Origin: Nonomuraea pusilla
GTDB lineage: Bacteria; Actinomycetota; Actinomycetes; Streptosporangiales; Streptosporangiaceae
Length of the DNA: 64,000 nucleotides
Assembly (NCBI RefSeq): GCF_900109355.1
Contig: NZ_FOBF01000001.1
Coordinates: forward strand, 425,613 to 489,612
Direction of reading: 5' to 3'
Both the position numbers and the translations under genes were made by a program. Below are positions 1 through 8,007 of the stretch, in pieces (the stretch's first letter is position 1; each line of letters begins with the position of its first letter). The notes beneath the pieces are model-generated. The model did no database searches. It worked only from the letters and a program-made list of their open reading frames with translations, and was not told the DNA's origin.

Positions 1-13
1 GAGGGACGGGTGA

Positions 14-116
14 GGAACCTTCGGCTGAGGGGCCGGCGGGGAACCTCCGTCCTGGGGCCGGCGGGGGACCTCCGAGCCTGGCAGCGGCGATGAACCTCCG
101 ACCCTGGCAGCGGCCT
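14..116. repeat. Degenerate tandem repeat, about 26 bp x 4
   Basis: Four imperfect copies of a unit beginning GAACCTCCG and ending near GGCAGCGGC follow each other, with unit starts near 14, 40, 65 and 92. The spacing is 25-27 bp. The array sits directly downstream (minus-strand sense) of the decayed histidine kinase, where a catalytic ATPase domain would be expected, so it may mark the point where that gene was lost. It is cut by the window edge, so the true copy number is unknown. Confidence 0.6.
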
Positions 117-119
117 TAC

Positions 120-974
120 ACGGCGTTCCGGGCAGCGGCGAGCGACGTCCACTGCCGCTGGTGGCGGCGGCGGTCCGGGAAGTACGAGCACGACCGGAGT
201 GCTCGACCAGATGGTGAATCGCGGTGATTCCCGGCTGCGGGGTCAGTGGCGCTTCCCGCAGTACTCCGAGCAGTGATCGCAGTTCGGTCAGCGCGGTCCG
301 GCCCGAGCGCGCGATGACGTCGAACGCTCTGTTCGCTTCGGCCTCGTCGTCGTCCGTCAGTGCCGCGGCGGCCCCGTCCGCTTGGAGCACCATGGCGCTG
401 ACGTTGTGCGCCACCATGTCGTGCACCTCGCGCGATCCTCATCCGCTCCTCGGCCAGCATGGCCTCGGCACGGCTCTCCTCGGCTCGGGCGACGGCGCGC
501 GCCATGGCTTCCGCCTCCGAACGGCGGAGCCTGCCCAGGCCCCATGCGGCCGCACACGTCGCGAAGGACGTCATAAAGAGATCGCTGGGAGGAGAGGGCG
601 TCAGGGAACGGCACGAGAACGACGCCGGTCCATACCCGCAGGGACGTCAGCACGGCAGGCAGTGCCGTGCCGATCAGGAACAGCGGGCCCCACGCGAGGT
701 CCATCGGCCGGCCGTGCAGACCATGAACATCACCGCGGTAGGAGTGCTCAACTCCGCCCAGGAGGCGTTCCACTCCGCCCAGACGTCCCACCGGCCGCTC
801 ACGATCCACAGCGTCCGTACCAGCGCCAGAGAGGGAAGAGGGGAACCGGCGTCTGACGGCCAAGCTTGCGTAAGCCACGAGGTCGCCCCAGAACGTCACC
901 GGGAGGCAGGCCGGGTCGGCGATCGATCGATCGGAGTATGGGACCTCGACCAGCAGGTAGGTGGACGCTGCCAC
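120..974 (-). pseudogene. Decayed NarL-family sensor histidine kinase
   Basis: Reading the minus strand and switching frames recovers a two-component sensor kinase. A hydrophobic sensor region is spread over two frames (974 to about 580). It is followed by a linker ending AEERMRIAR and then, after a frame change near 429-433, by VHDMVAHNVSAMVLQADG, which is the HisKA_3 phosphoacceptor box with its histidine. The run ELRSLLGVLREA follows in the same frame. At least four frameshifts (near 836, 690, 580 and 430) separate these blocks, and the frameshift at the H-box removes about two bases exactly where the conserved Glu before Val-His-Asp should be. No HATPase_c domain is visible before the left edge. 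The gene cannot make a working kinase. Assignment to the family is firm; exact boundaries are not. Confidence 0.75.
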
Positions 975-1618
975 GGCCAGGAACGCGTCGGCCGGCTGCG
1001 GATGACCGCTCCACCAGTTCAGAATCCGTCGCGCCTGACGCCACGCTCCTGCCTTGACCCGGGCCTCGCCGTGTCCGGACGGTGCACAGGCCCCGTCGCC
1101 GGATGCCCTGCGCCTGACGGCAGCGCGTTCCCAGTACCTTCGCCGAGCTGCAGCGCGCGGCCTTCAGCACCATGTCGAACTCCAGGTAGTTTCACGACAG
1201 CACCACCCAGCCCTGGTAACCGCTCGAATCCGAGTATCCGGCCGGCGATCGGTTTCCATGGGGGCAAGGGCCGCCGTCCCATGTCCAGGCCTTCGGCCCC
1301 GCAGTTGAGGTACGCCGGATGAAGGCCGTGCTGACGACGTAGCGATCCTGAATCAACGGAAGTTCGGCGCGCGCTCGTGATGGTCACGTCCCCGCGCGGT
1401 CAGGCAGGGCAGGTCCACCCCGAGCCACCGGGAGGTGCGTCGTACGTGCATCCGATCCGCGCCATGAAGGGCCGCGGCCGATCCCCGCCACCTCGCAGGA
1501 AGCCCGGTAGCACCGGGCTCGGTTAGGTAGATCCTTTGGGGTTTCGGTTACCGTCTGATTACGTTGCGCGCTAGGGTCGTCGCGTTCCGTGTTCGCGCGA
1601 CGTGAAGGCGCTGCACAA
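975..1618. other. Non-coding or decayed stretch upstream of the sulfotransferase
   Basis: No intact gene is supported here. On the minus strand near 1150-1240 one frame reads GYQGWVVLS, then a TGA, then NYLEFDMVLKAARCSSAK in the same frame, which looks like a former coding region broken by a nonsense change (TGG to TGA would restore Trp). I do not recognise the family. The last 100 bases hold a more A/T-rich segment (about 1520-1580) that could carry the promoter of the plus-strand sulfotransferase operon. Confidence 0.4.
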
Positions 1619-2509
1619 GTGACCGAGCATCCCACCCGTGTGATCTTCCTCGGCGGCCTGGGCCGGAGCGGCACCACGCTGCTGGAGCGGCTGCTCGCCG
1701 AGCTGCCCGGTGTGACGGCCCTCGGCGAGGTGGTGCATCTCTGGTCCAGGGGCGTGCTGTCCGCCGAGCCGTGCGGCTGCGGCGTGCCGTTCCCGTCGTG
1801 CCCGTTCTGGCGGTGCGTGGGGGAGCGGGCCTTCGGCGGGTGGTCCCGGCCGCTGGCCGAGCGCGTGCTCGCGCTGCGCCACCGGGTCGACCGCACGCGC
1901 CGCATCCCGCGCATCGCGCATCCCGGCCTCGCCGAGTACGCCGACGCCTACCGCCGCGTGTACGACGCCGTCGGCACGCCCGTCGTGATCGACTCCAGCA
2001 AGCACGCCTCGCTCGCCTACTGCCTGGTCGCGGCCGGGGTGGACGTCCGGGTCGCACACGTCGTCCGCGACCCGCGCGCCGTCGCGCACTCCTGGGGCAG
2101 GAGCGTGCCGCGTCCTGAGGACGGCCGGCCGATGACCCGCTGGGGCTCCGCCCGCACCGCGCTCCACTGGAGCGCCCAGAATCTCGCGCTCGACCGGCTC
2201 GCCCGACGCGGCGCGAGTGTCGTCAGGGTCCGGTACGAGGACCTGGTCGCCGATCCGGCCGCCACGCTCACGGCGCTCGCCGGTGAGCTGGGGCTGCCGG
2301 CGTCCGGGCTGCCGTTCCTCGACGGCGCGCTCGTCCGGCTGAGCCCGGCCCACACCGTGTCCGGCAACCCCATGCGGTTCGCCGTGGGGCCGGTCGAGCT
2401 GCGGCGCGACGACTCCTGGCAGGCGGCGCTGCCCGCCCGGCAGCGGCGCCTGGTCGGCGCGCTCACCTGGCCGCTCCGCTCCCGGTACGGCTACCTGGAG
2501 GCGGCGTGA
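1619..2509 (+). CDS. PAPS-dependent sulfotransferase family protein
   Basis: The product, 296 residues, is a cytosolic-type sulfotransferase that would move sulfate from PAPS to an acceptor, probably a sugar given the neighbours. The 5'-phosphosulfate loop is FLGGLGRSGTTLLERLL at the N terminus, and the 3'-phosphate site is HVVRDPRAVAHSWGR. A cysteine-rich patch, CGCGVPFPSCPFW, lies between them, a pattern I associate with actinobacterial members. I chose GTG 1619 because GAAGG lies 10 bases upstream; an in-frame GTG at 1589 would add ten residues. The stop overlaps the GT2 gene start (GTGA), so the two are translationally coupled. It is one of three unlike sulfotransferases in this cluster. 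The acceptor is unknown. Confidence 0.88.
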   Translation: MTEHPTRVIFLGGLGRSGTTLLERLLAELPGVTALGEVVHLWSRGVLSAEPCGCGVPFPSCPFWRCVGERAFGGWSRPLAERVLALRHRVDRTRRIPRIAHPGLAEYADAYRRVYDAVGTPVVIDSSKHASLAYCLVAAGVDVRVAHVVRDPRAVAHSWGRSVPRPEDGRPMTRWGSARTALHWSAQNLALDRLARRGASVVRVRYEDLVADPAATLTALAGELGLPASGLPFLDGALVRLSPAHTVSGNPMRFAVGPVELRRDDSWQAALPARQRRLVGALTWPLRSRYGYLEAA

Positions 2510-3411
2510 CCCGCTCCGTCGGCGTGGTGATCCCCACCCGGGGCGACCGGCCGCGACAGCTGCGCGAGGCCGCGGCCGCGGTCCTGGCGCAGCACTACCC
2601 GGGGCCGCTGGCGCTGATCGTCGTCGCCGACGGCGTCGACCGCGCGGCCGTGGCCGGACAGCTCGCGGGGGTCGCGGGCGCGTCCCGGCGCACCGTACGG
2701 ATCCTCGCGAACCGCCGCACCCCCGGCCTGCCGGGCGCCAGGAACACCGGCATCGACGCCTGCGACACCGACCTCGTCGCGTTCTGCGACGACGACGACG
2801 TGTGGCTGGCGGGCAAGCTCGCCGCGCAGACCGAGGCGCTGCGCGGAGACGCCGAGTTCGCCAGCTGCGCCATCGAGGTCGAGTACGGCGGGCACCGGGT
2901 GCCGCGGCTCGCCGGCGCCTCCACGGTCACGGTGTCCGACCTCGTCCGGTCCCGGATGGTGATGGTGCACTCGTCCACGTTCCTGTTCCGACGTGGTGAG
3001 CTCCAGGCCGACGAGAGCGCCCCCGGCGGCCAGAACGAAGACTGGGACCTCGCGCTGCGCGCCGCCAAGCGGCAGCCGATCGTCCACGTGGACCGGCCGC
3101 TGGTCCGGGTGCGGTGGGGCGCCTCGCACTACGCCGCCCGCTGGGCCGAACGCATCGCCGGGCTCGACTGGATGCTCGCCCGGCACCCCGAACTGGCCGT
3201 GGATCCGCGTGGCGCGGCACGGATCTACGGTCAGCTGGCGTTCAGCCACGCCGCGCTGGGGCACCGTCGCGCGGCGGCCCGCTGGGCGGCCCGCGCCTTC
3301 GCCGCCCGGCTGGGCGAGCCGCGCGCCCCGATCGCCCTCGCGGTGGCGGCGGGTCTCATCCCCGCCCCCACCGTGCTCTCCCTCCTGCACAGCCGGGGGC
3401 ACGGTATCTGA
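2506..3411 (+). CDS. Family 2 glycosyltransferase
   Basis: This is a GT-A fold glycosyltransferase of 301 residues, likely adding one sugar of a surface glycan on the cytoplasmic face. The N terminus SVGVVIPTRGDRPRQLREA is the nucleotide-binding start of the GT2 fold. NTGIDACDTDLVAFCDDDDVW carries the acidic DXD-like metal and nucleotide-sugar motif (written as a run of Asp). NEDWDLALRAAK later matches the family's catalytic ED region. No membrane segment is seen. The GTG start overlaps the stop of the sulfotransferase by four bases, so both are made from one transcript. The donor sugar cannot be told from sequence. Confidence 0.88.
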   Translation: MTRSVGVVIPTRGDRPRQLREAAAAVLAQHYPGPLALIVVADGVDRAAVAGQLAGVAGASRRTVRILANRRTPGLPGARNTGIDACDTDLVAFCDDDDVWLAGKLAAQTEALRGDAEFASCAIEVEYGGHRVPRLAGASTVTVSDLVRSRMVMVHSSTFLFRRGELQADESAPGGQNEDWDLALRAAKRQPIVHVDRPLVRVRWGASHYAARWAERIAGLDWMLARHPELAVDPRGAARIYGQLAFSHAALGHRRAAARWAARAFAARLGEPRAPIALAVAAGLIPAPTVLSLLHSRGHGI

Positions 3412-3446
3412 CCACCTCCACCCTTCTCACGGAGCAGGAGCAGCGC

Positions 3447-4520
3447 ATGCCGGTCCCCCATGACCCACCCCGCTCCCGGCGTTCCCCCGAACGGCCCCGG
3501 GGCGGGCAGGACACCACGGCCACAGCAGCCGTCCGGCCCGCGCACCCCTCACCCCACCCGCCGCCGGCAGGGCCGAGCTCGCCGCCGCGCCGGACCCCCG
3601 AGACCGCAGAGCCCGCGACCCCGACCGCCCACGCCTTCACGCCCGCCGAGGTCGCGGCACCGTATGGCCCCGGAGCCGGGGAGGGCGTGCCCGAGCCCGC
3701 GGAGGCGGCGGCCGGCTGTGCGGTGGGGCGGATGGCGGTGGCGGGGGTGTGGGTGGACGTCGTCACCGAGGACGACGTGGTGCGGCTCGTCGCCGCCGAG
3801 CTGGCGGCCGGGCGCGGGGGCCGGATCGTCACCCCGAACGTCGACATCTGCCGCCTCGCGTCCCGCGAGCCGGAGCTGCGCCGCCTGGTGTGCTCGGCGG
3901 AGCTGGTCGTCGCCGACGGCATGCCGCTGGTGTGGGCGTCCCGGCTGCTGGGCACGCCGCTTCCCGGGCGGGTGACCGGCGCGGACCTGATCTGGTCGCT
4001 CAGCGAGCTCGCGGCCGCGCGCGGCTGGCCGGTGTACGTGCTGGGCGGTCCTCCCGGGGTGGCGGCCAAGGCGGCTGGCGAGCTGACGGCCTGCCACCCG
4101 CAGCTGCGGGTGTGCGGGGTGGACGCCCCGCCGTACGGCTTCGACGCCACCAGGGAGGGGCGCGACCGGGTGCGGCGGAAGGTGGTGGCGGCGCGGCCGA
4201 GGATCGTGTTCGTCGGGCTGGGGTTCCCCCGGCAGGACCTGCTCATCGCCGAGCTGCGCGAGGAACTGCCCGGCGCCTGGTTCCTGGGGTGCGGGGCGGC
4301 GATCGCGTTCGCGGCCGGCGCGGTGCCGCGTGCGCCCGGCTGGATGCGGCGTGCCGGGCTGGAGTGGGCGTTCCGGCTGGTGGGGGAGCCTGGGCGGCTG
4401 GCCAGACGGTACCTCGTCGACGACCTGCCGTTCGCGGCGCGCCTGCTCGGCGACTGCCTGCTCCGCCGCCTGCGCGGGGCGCCCCAGGCGGGGGAGCCGT
4501 CCGACGCCTTGAGGACGTGA
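3447..4520 (+). CDS. WecG/TagA/CpsF family glycosyltransferase
   Basis: The product (357 residues) belongs to the GT26 family, which transfers N-acetylmannosamine-type or related sugars to a lipid-linked acceptor during enterobacterial common antigen, teichoic acid or capsule synthesis. Typical blocks are TPNVDICRLA, ADGMPLVWASRLLGTPLPGR followed by VTGADL, and FVGLGFPRQD. The first ~95 residues are a proline-rich, low-complexity extension not found in the core family; a shorter start at ATG 3732 (MAVAGVWVDVV) is possible. ATG 3447 was chosen because GGAGCAGGAG lies just upstream. It follows the GT2 gene by 35 bases, so it is probably the third gene of that operon. Confidence 0.88.
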   Translation: MPVPHDPPRSRRSPERPRGGQDTTATAAVRPAHPSPHPPPAGPSSPPRRTPETAEPATPTAHAFTPAEVAAPYGPGAGEGVPEPAEAAAGCAVGRMAVAGVWVDVVTEDDVVRLVAAELAAGRGGRIVTPNVDICRLASREPELRRLVCSAELVVADGMPLVWASRLLGTPLPGRVTGADLIWSLSELAAARGWPVYVLGGPPGVAAKAAGELTACHPQLRVCGVDAPPYGFDATREGRDRVRRKVVAARPRIVFVGLGFPRQDLLIAELREELPGAWFLGCGAAIAFAAGAVPRAPGWMRRAGLEWAFRLVGEPGRLARRYLVDDLPFAARLLGDCLLRRLRGAPQAGEPSDALRT

Positions 4521-4746
4521 GCCTGAACGCCCGCCCCGCCGCCGGGGCTTTCGGGGCTTCTGCGGCGGCGGAGCCGAGGCCGGGCGAACAGGCTGATCAG
4601 CGAGCCCTCCGCAGGGTGCGGAAGATCTCTGGCGAGGCGCCGATCCCCTCGTGACGGAAGAGAGGCGGCAGGGCGGGAAGGACTGATCGGGCGGGTCAGC
4701 GGCATCGAAGACCCTGCCGCCATCGATCGAGGACGCCTGGCTGGAC

Positions 4747-4763
4747 TCTCCCCTATCGGGAGA
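4747..4763. promoter_or_regulatory. MerR-type palindromic operator/promoter spacer
   Basis: TCTCCC and GGGAGA form perfect 6-bp arms around a 5-base centre, 15 bases upstream of the merR remnant start. Dyads of this shape within an over-long promoter spacer are typical for self-regulated MerR drug sensors. The site appears intact although the regulator next to it is broken. Confidence 0.5.
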
Positions 4764-4778
4764 CCCCATGCTGAGGGC

Positions 4779-5073
4779 ATGGACGAGGAGCTGTCGCCGA
4801 TCGGGCGGTTCGCCGGGCTCGGGCGGCTGAGCGTCGAACAGCCGCGGCACCACGCCGAGCTCGGACTGCTGGTGCCCGCGTACGTGGACGAGCACACCGG
4901 ACACCGCTACCACCGGCACGAGCAGGCGCGCGACGCGCTGTCGATCGGGCTGCCGCGCTGAGCGTGGCTGTCCCGTCCGCGGTCCGATGCGCGAGGTGTA
5001 CGTGCCCGACCCGGCGACCACCCCGCCCGATCAGTTGATCACCCACCTGATGATTCCCTTGGAGGAGCCATGA
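4779..5073 (+). pseudogene. MerR-family regulator with internal deletion
   Basis: The first 50 residues (PIGRFAGLGRLSVEQPRHHA, then ELGLLVPAYVDEHTGHRYH) are the winged-helix DNA-binding domain of a MerR regulator. The reading frame stops at 4961. In another frame, 4987-5073 reads REVYVPDPATTPPDQLITHL followed by MIPLEEP and a stop, which is the C-terminal end of the GyrI-like effector-binding domain found in BmrR/TipA-type MerR proteins. The dimerisation helix and most of the effector domain (about 180 residues in a usual ~270-residue protein) are missing. The end overlaps the next gene by four bases (ATGA), so the old operon junction survived the deletion. The HTH fragment could in principle still be made as a 60-residue peptide. 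Confidence 0.75.
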
Positions 5074-5591
5074 CACCGCGACTGGTCCACTGTGGCCCCG
5101 TCACCTGCCTCAACGTCACCGGCATGGGCGAGCCCGGCGGCGCCGAGCACCTGTCGGCCATCGGCGCCCTGTACGCCGTGGCGTCCGTCATGGGAGGCCC
5201 GGCCGGTCCGCTGGAGGGCCGTTGGTGGGTGGAGGACGCCTCACGGCCGCCGCTGGACGTGCCGCGCGATCAGTGGCGGTGGCATCTGCTGCTGCCGCTG
5301 CCTGACGTCCCCGGGCCGGGGGTGGTCGAGGCGGCGTGCGAGCAGGCACGCGGGTCCGGCGCGGCCGTCGACCGCGTCCAGGTGGTCACCTTCACCGAGG
5401 GCGAGTGCGTGGAGCTGCTCCACGAGGGGCCGTACAGCGAGGAGAAGAGGTCGCTCGACGTGATGGAGGCGTTCATGGCGGAGCACGGCCTGGTGCGCAA
5501 CGGGCTGCACCACGAGATCTACCTGACCGATTTCGCCGATCCCGAGCCGAGGACGATGCTCAGGCAGCCGGTGGCGCGCGCCGCCGGGTGA
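5070..5591 (+). CDS. GyrI-like small-molecule-binding domain protein
   Basis: A 173-residue cytosolic protein resembling the GyrI-like/SOUL-type ligand-binding fold: it opens with a LVHCGPVTCLNVTGMGEP segment and has an aromatic-rich core (GRWWVEDASRPP, WRWHLLLPLPD) followed by CVELLHEGPYSEEKRSLDVM, the signature near the family's C-terminal half, and ends HHEIYLTDFADPEP. Free-standing GyrI-like proteins often sit next to MerR regulators and bind drugs or other small hydrophobic ligands. ATG at 5070 has GGAGGAG just upstream. It was evidently co-transcribed with the merR gene that is now broken, so its regulation may have changed. Confidence 0.75.
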   Translation: MTPRLVHCGPVTCLNVTGMGEPGGAEHLSAIGALYAVASVMGGPAGPLEGRWWVEDASRPPLDVPRDQWRWHLLLPLPDVPGPGVVEAACEQARGSGAAVDRVQVVTFTEGECVELLHEGPYSEEKRSLDVMEAFMAEHGLVRNGLHHEIYLTDFADPEPRTMLRQPVARAAG

Positions 5592-5628
5592 CAGCCGCAC
5601 CGGCCTGGAGGACCTGCGCGGGAGGCGG

Positions 5629-6612
5629 TCACCGCCCGGCTGGTCGGTGTCCCGTCCGTCGTGAGTGGTGATCGCTGTTTCCGCGGTCGGGTGGCGGACC
5701 CGCCTCGGAGAGCTGGGTGAGGGTGCGGATGCGGGTGGCTTCGTCCTCGCTGAGGCCCTGGGTGGCTCGGGCGAGGGCCTGGCGGGAGTTCATCGGGCGG
5801 AAGGCGGTTCTCGACAGGCCGGACCAGGCGAAGGCGCGGTGCCCGCCGCCCGTCGCGGTGCAGGCCCGGGTGATGCGGCGTTCGGCTGCCGCCGTCCATG
5901 GGAGGCCGGCGTGGGCGTACAGGCGGCGGAAGCCCGGTAGCGGGTCGGCGGCCAGCTCGTCGTACGAGGTGACGAGGATGCCGGGCGTGCGGTCGAGGAC
6001 GGTGCGGGCGGCGCGCCACAGGGCGGCGGTCTTGGCGAGGTCGTCGGCGGAGCGCAGCAGGGGGCGCAGGCGCAGCAGGTCGGGGTGGTCGCGGACGAGG
6101 AGCGGCTGGTCGAGCAGGTCGCGCAGGCGGACGGTCCAGCCGAGGCGGCGCCAGCTTGCGGCGAACGCGACGGGGTCGCGCACCAGGGCGATGACGGTGC
6201 AGCCGAGACGGGAGGCGAACCATCCGGCTGACAGCACCGCGAACGGGTCGTCGAGCAGGGCGCGGCGGCCGCGCAGCCGTCCGAGCGCGAAGGCGGTGCC
6301 GTAGCGGACGAGCCGGGCCAGGTCGTACGGGGAGTGGTTGGCGCGCAGTTCGGCGCCCCAGCGGTAGCGCAGCGCGACGGTGTCGCGGAAGGCGGGCAGC
6401 CACTGGTCGGCGTTGTCGTCGCAGATGTACTGGAAGCGGTGCGTGACCTGGGCGGCGAGGACGCCGGGGCAGCGGCCGGGCGGGTGCTGGGGGTTGAGCG
6501 GCTCGTTGACGTAGACGAGGCCGCCCCCGGCGGCGAGCATGCGGCCGGTCCAGCTCGTGCCGCTCCTCGGCAGGCCGGTCACCAGCACCGGACCGGCGGG
6601 CGCCCCCTTCAT
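5629..6612 (-). CDS. Sulfotransferase family protein
   Basis: The 327-residue product has a sulfotransferase P-loop near the N terminus, VLVTGLPRSGTSWTGRML, then VNEPLNPQHPPG, a feature of many bacterial carbohydrate sulfotransferases. The 3'-phosphate-binding segment is TVIALVRDPVAFAASWRRLG. It is not closely alike in sequence to the other two sulfotransferases of this cluster, suggesting a different acceptor or position. It is the last gene of the minus-strand run that starts at the Wzz gene, but a 135-bp gap separates it from the flippase, so it may have its own promoter. The start is ATG 6612. Confidence 0.87.
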   Translation of the reverse strand: MKGAPAGPVLVTGLPRSGTSWTGRMLAAGGGLVYVNEPLNPQHPPGRCPGVLAAQVTHRFQYICDDNADQWLPAFRDTVALRYRWGAELRANHSPYDLARLVRYGTAFALGRLRGRRALLDDPFAVLSAGWFASRLGCTVIALVRDPVAFAASWRRLGWTVRLRDLLDQPLLVRDHPDLLRLRPLLRSADDLAKTAALWRAARTVLDRTPGILVTSYDELAADPLPGFRRLYAHAGLPWTAAAERRITRACTATGGGHRAFAWSGLSRTAFRPMNSRQALARATQGLSEDEATRIRTLTQLSEAGPPPDRGNSDHHSRRTGHRPAGR

Positions 6613-6747
6613 GCCGCCCGCCTGCGCGGACGGGTGTCTTCGCGGGCGGCGGGCCGCGGGTGGAAGGCGGTGGGCGGACTCACCCTTCTGGGTACTGCGG
6701 CTCGGGAGCGGGAGGGCGCGGAACGGTTCACGGGGGTGCCTTCAGGA

Positions 6748-8007
6748 TCATGCGGTGGTCGGGCGGGCGAGGGCGGTCAGGGTGTGGCGGCCGAAGGGGC
6801 GCAGGCCGTAGCGGCGGTGGAGTTGCCACAGCGGCAGCAGGTTCTTCACGACGACCCCGGCCGACCAGCCGAGCGCCGCGCCGAGCGCGCCGTGCCCGGG
6901 GATCAGGACGAGGTCGAGGGCGAGCGTGCAGGTGACGGCGGCCAGGAGGTTGAGCAGGCTGGCCGTGGTGTGCCCGGCGGCGGTGAGGACGACGTCCACC
7001 ATGCCGCAGGCGGTGGCGAGCATCATGGTCGCGGACAGGACGAGCGCGATGGGTGTCGCGCCGCCGTACGCGGGCCCGAACAGGCGCAGCAGCCAGGGGG
7101 CGAGCGCGGCGTAGCCGAGCCAGACGGGCCAGGTGAGCAGCACCAGCCACAGGGTGGCGGTCTGGTACAGCTCGCGGGCGAGGGCGAGTTCGCCGGCGGC
7201 GAGCGCCCGCACCAGGCGGGCCTGAAGGGCCTGCGCGAGGCCCTGGTTGGCGAGCTGCCCGACCACCTTGAACCGGGTGGCGGCGGTGTACGCGGCGGCC
7301 TGCGCGGGCCCGCCGAGCGCGCCGACCACGACGATGTCGAGCCGCTGGAACACCGCCTGCACGGCGCCGGCGGCGGAGCGCGGCGCGGTGTAGCGCCACA
7401 GCGCGCCCCACGCGCCGGGCAGGCAGGGCCCGGGGGGCACGCGCCGGCGCAGGTCGGCGGCGGCCAGCACGAGCAGCGGCAGGTACGGCAGCGCCCAGGC
7501 GGGAGCGAGCCAGGCGGGCGTCCCGACGGACGCGGCGACGCAGACCAGGCCGAGCTGGAACGCGGGCACGAGGAGGCCGTCGAGCACGACGGTGGGCCGC
7601 AGCGCGCCGAACCCGCGGGTGGCGGCCAGCAGCACGTCGCCGAGGGCGATGACCGGCACGGCGGGGGCCAGCGGTCCGAGCCAGGGGTGCAGCGCCCAGG
7701 CGGCGGCGACGGCGACGAGCGCGCAGGGCGCCAGCGCCGCCCTGACGTACCCGGACGTGCCCTGGTACCCGGACGGCTGCGCGCGGGCGATGGCGTACAC
7801 GAGGCCGTTGCCCGCGTCGAGCTTGGCGACGCCGGCGACCATGAGCGCGAGCGCGGTCGCGCCGAAGAACGCGCCCGCGTGCTCGGCGCTGAACGCCCTC
7901 GTCACGACGGCCACCAGCAGGAACTGGGCGAGCGCGCCGGCCGCGGCCCCGGCGACGCCGGCGAGGCCGCCCCGCCCGAGCCCGGCGGCCGGGGTCAGCG
8001 CCGCCAC
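6748..8007 (-). CDS. Wzx-like polysaccharide flippase
   Basis: A 419-residue integral membrane protein with many hydrophobic helices from GALAQFLLVAVVTRAFSAEH onward, the usual length and layout of MATE/MOP-superfamily polysaccharide transporters. The N-terminal helix followed by FFGATALALMVAGVAKLDAG matches the start of PST flippases. Its job would be to turn lipid-linked repeat units across the cytoplasmic membrane for outside polymerisation. GTG 8007 lies inside the end of the upstream sulfotransferase gene (13-base overlap), so the two are co-translated. No membrane-protein neighbour of another transport class is present, which supports a Wzx/Wzy route. Confidence 0.85.
   Translation of the reverse strand: MAALTPAAGLGRGGLAGVAGAAAGALAQFLLVAVVTRAFSAEHAGAFFGATALALMVAGVAKLDAGNGLVYAIARAQPSGYQGTSGYVRAALAPCALVAVAAAWALHPWLGPLAPAVPVIALGDVLLAATRGFGALRPTVVLDGLLVPAFQLGLVCVAASVGTPAWLAPAWALPYLPLLVLAAADLRRRVPPGPCLPGAWGALWRYTAPRSAAGAVQAVFQRLDIVVVGALGGPAQAAAYTAATRFKVVGQLANQGLAQALQARLVRALAAGELALARELYQTATLWLVLLTWPVWLGYAALAPWLLRLFGPAYGGATPIALVLSATMMLATACGMVDVVLTAAGHTTASLLNLLAAVTCTLALDLVLIPGHGALGAALGWSAGVVVKNLLPLWQLHRRYGLRPFGRHTLTALARPTTA

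Noticed and set aside
1384..2353. Long minus-strand open frames opposite the first sulfotransferase and the GT2 gene
   Set aside because: They are low-complexity Arg/Ala/Gly/Pro-rich shadows of the plus-strand genes, as expected in DNA this rich in G and C; no motif or ribosome site supports them.
4536..4571. CCGCCGCC/GGCGGCGG stem after the WecG gene as a terminator
   Set aside because: The loop is about 20 bases and the arms are simple GC repeats that would pair by chance in this DNA.
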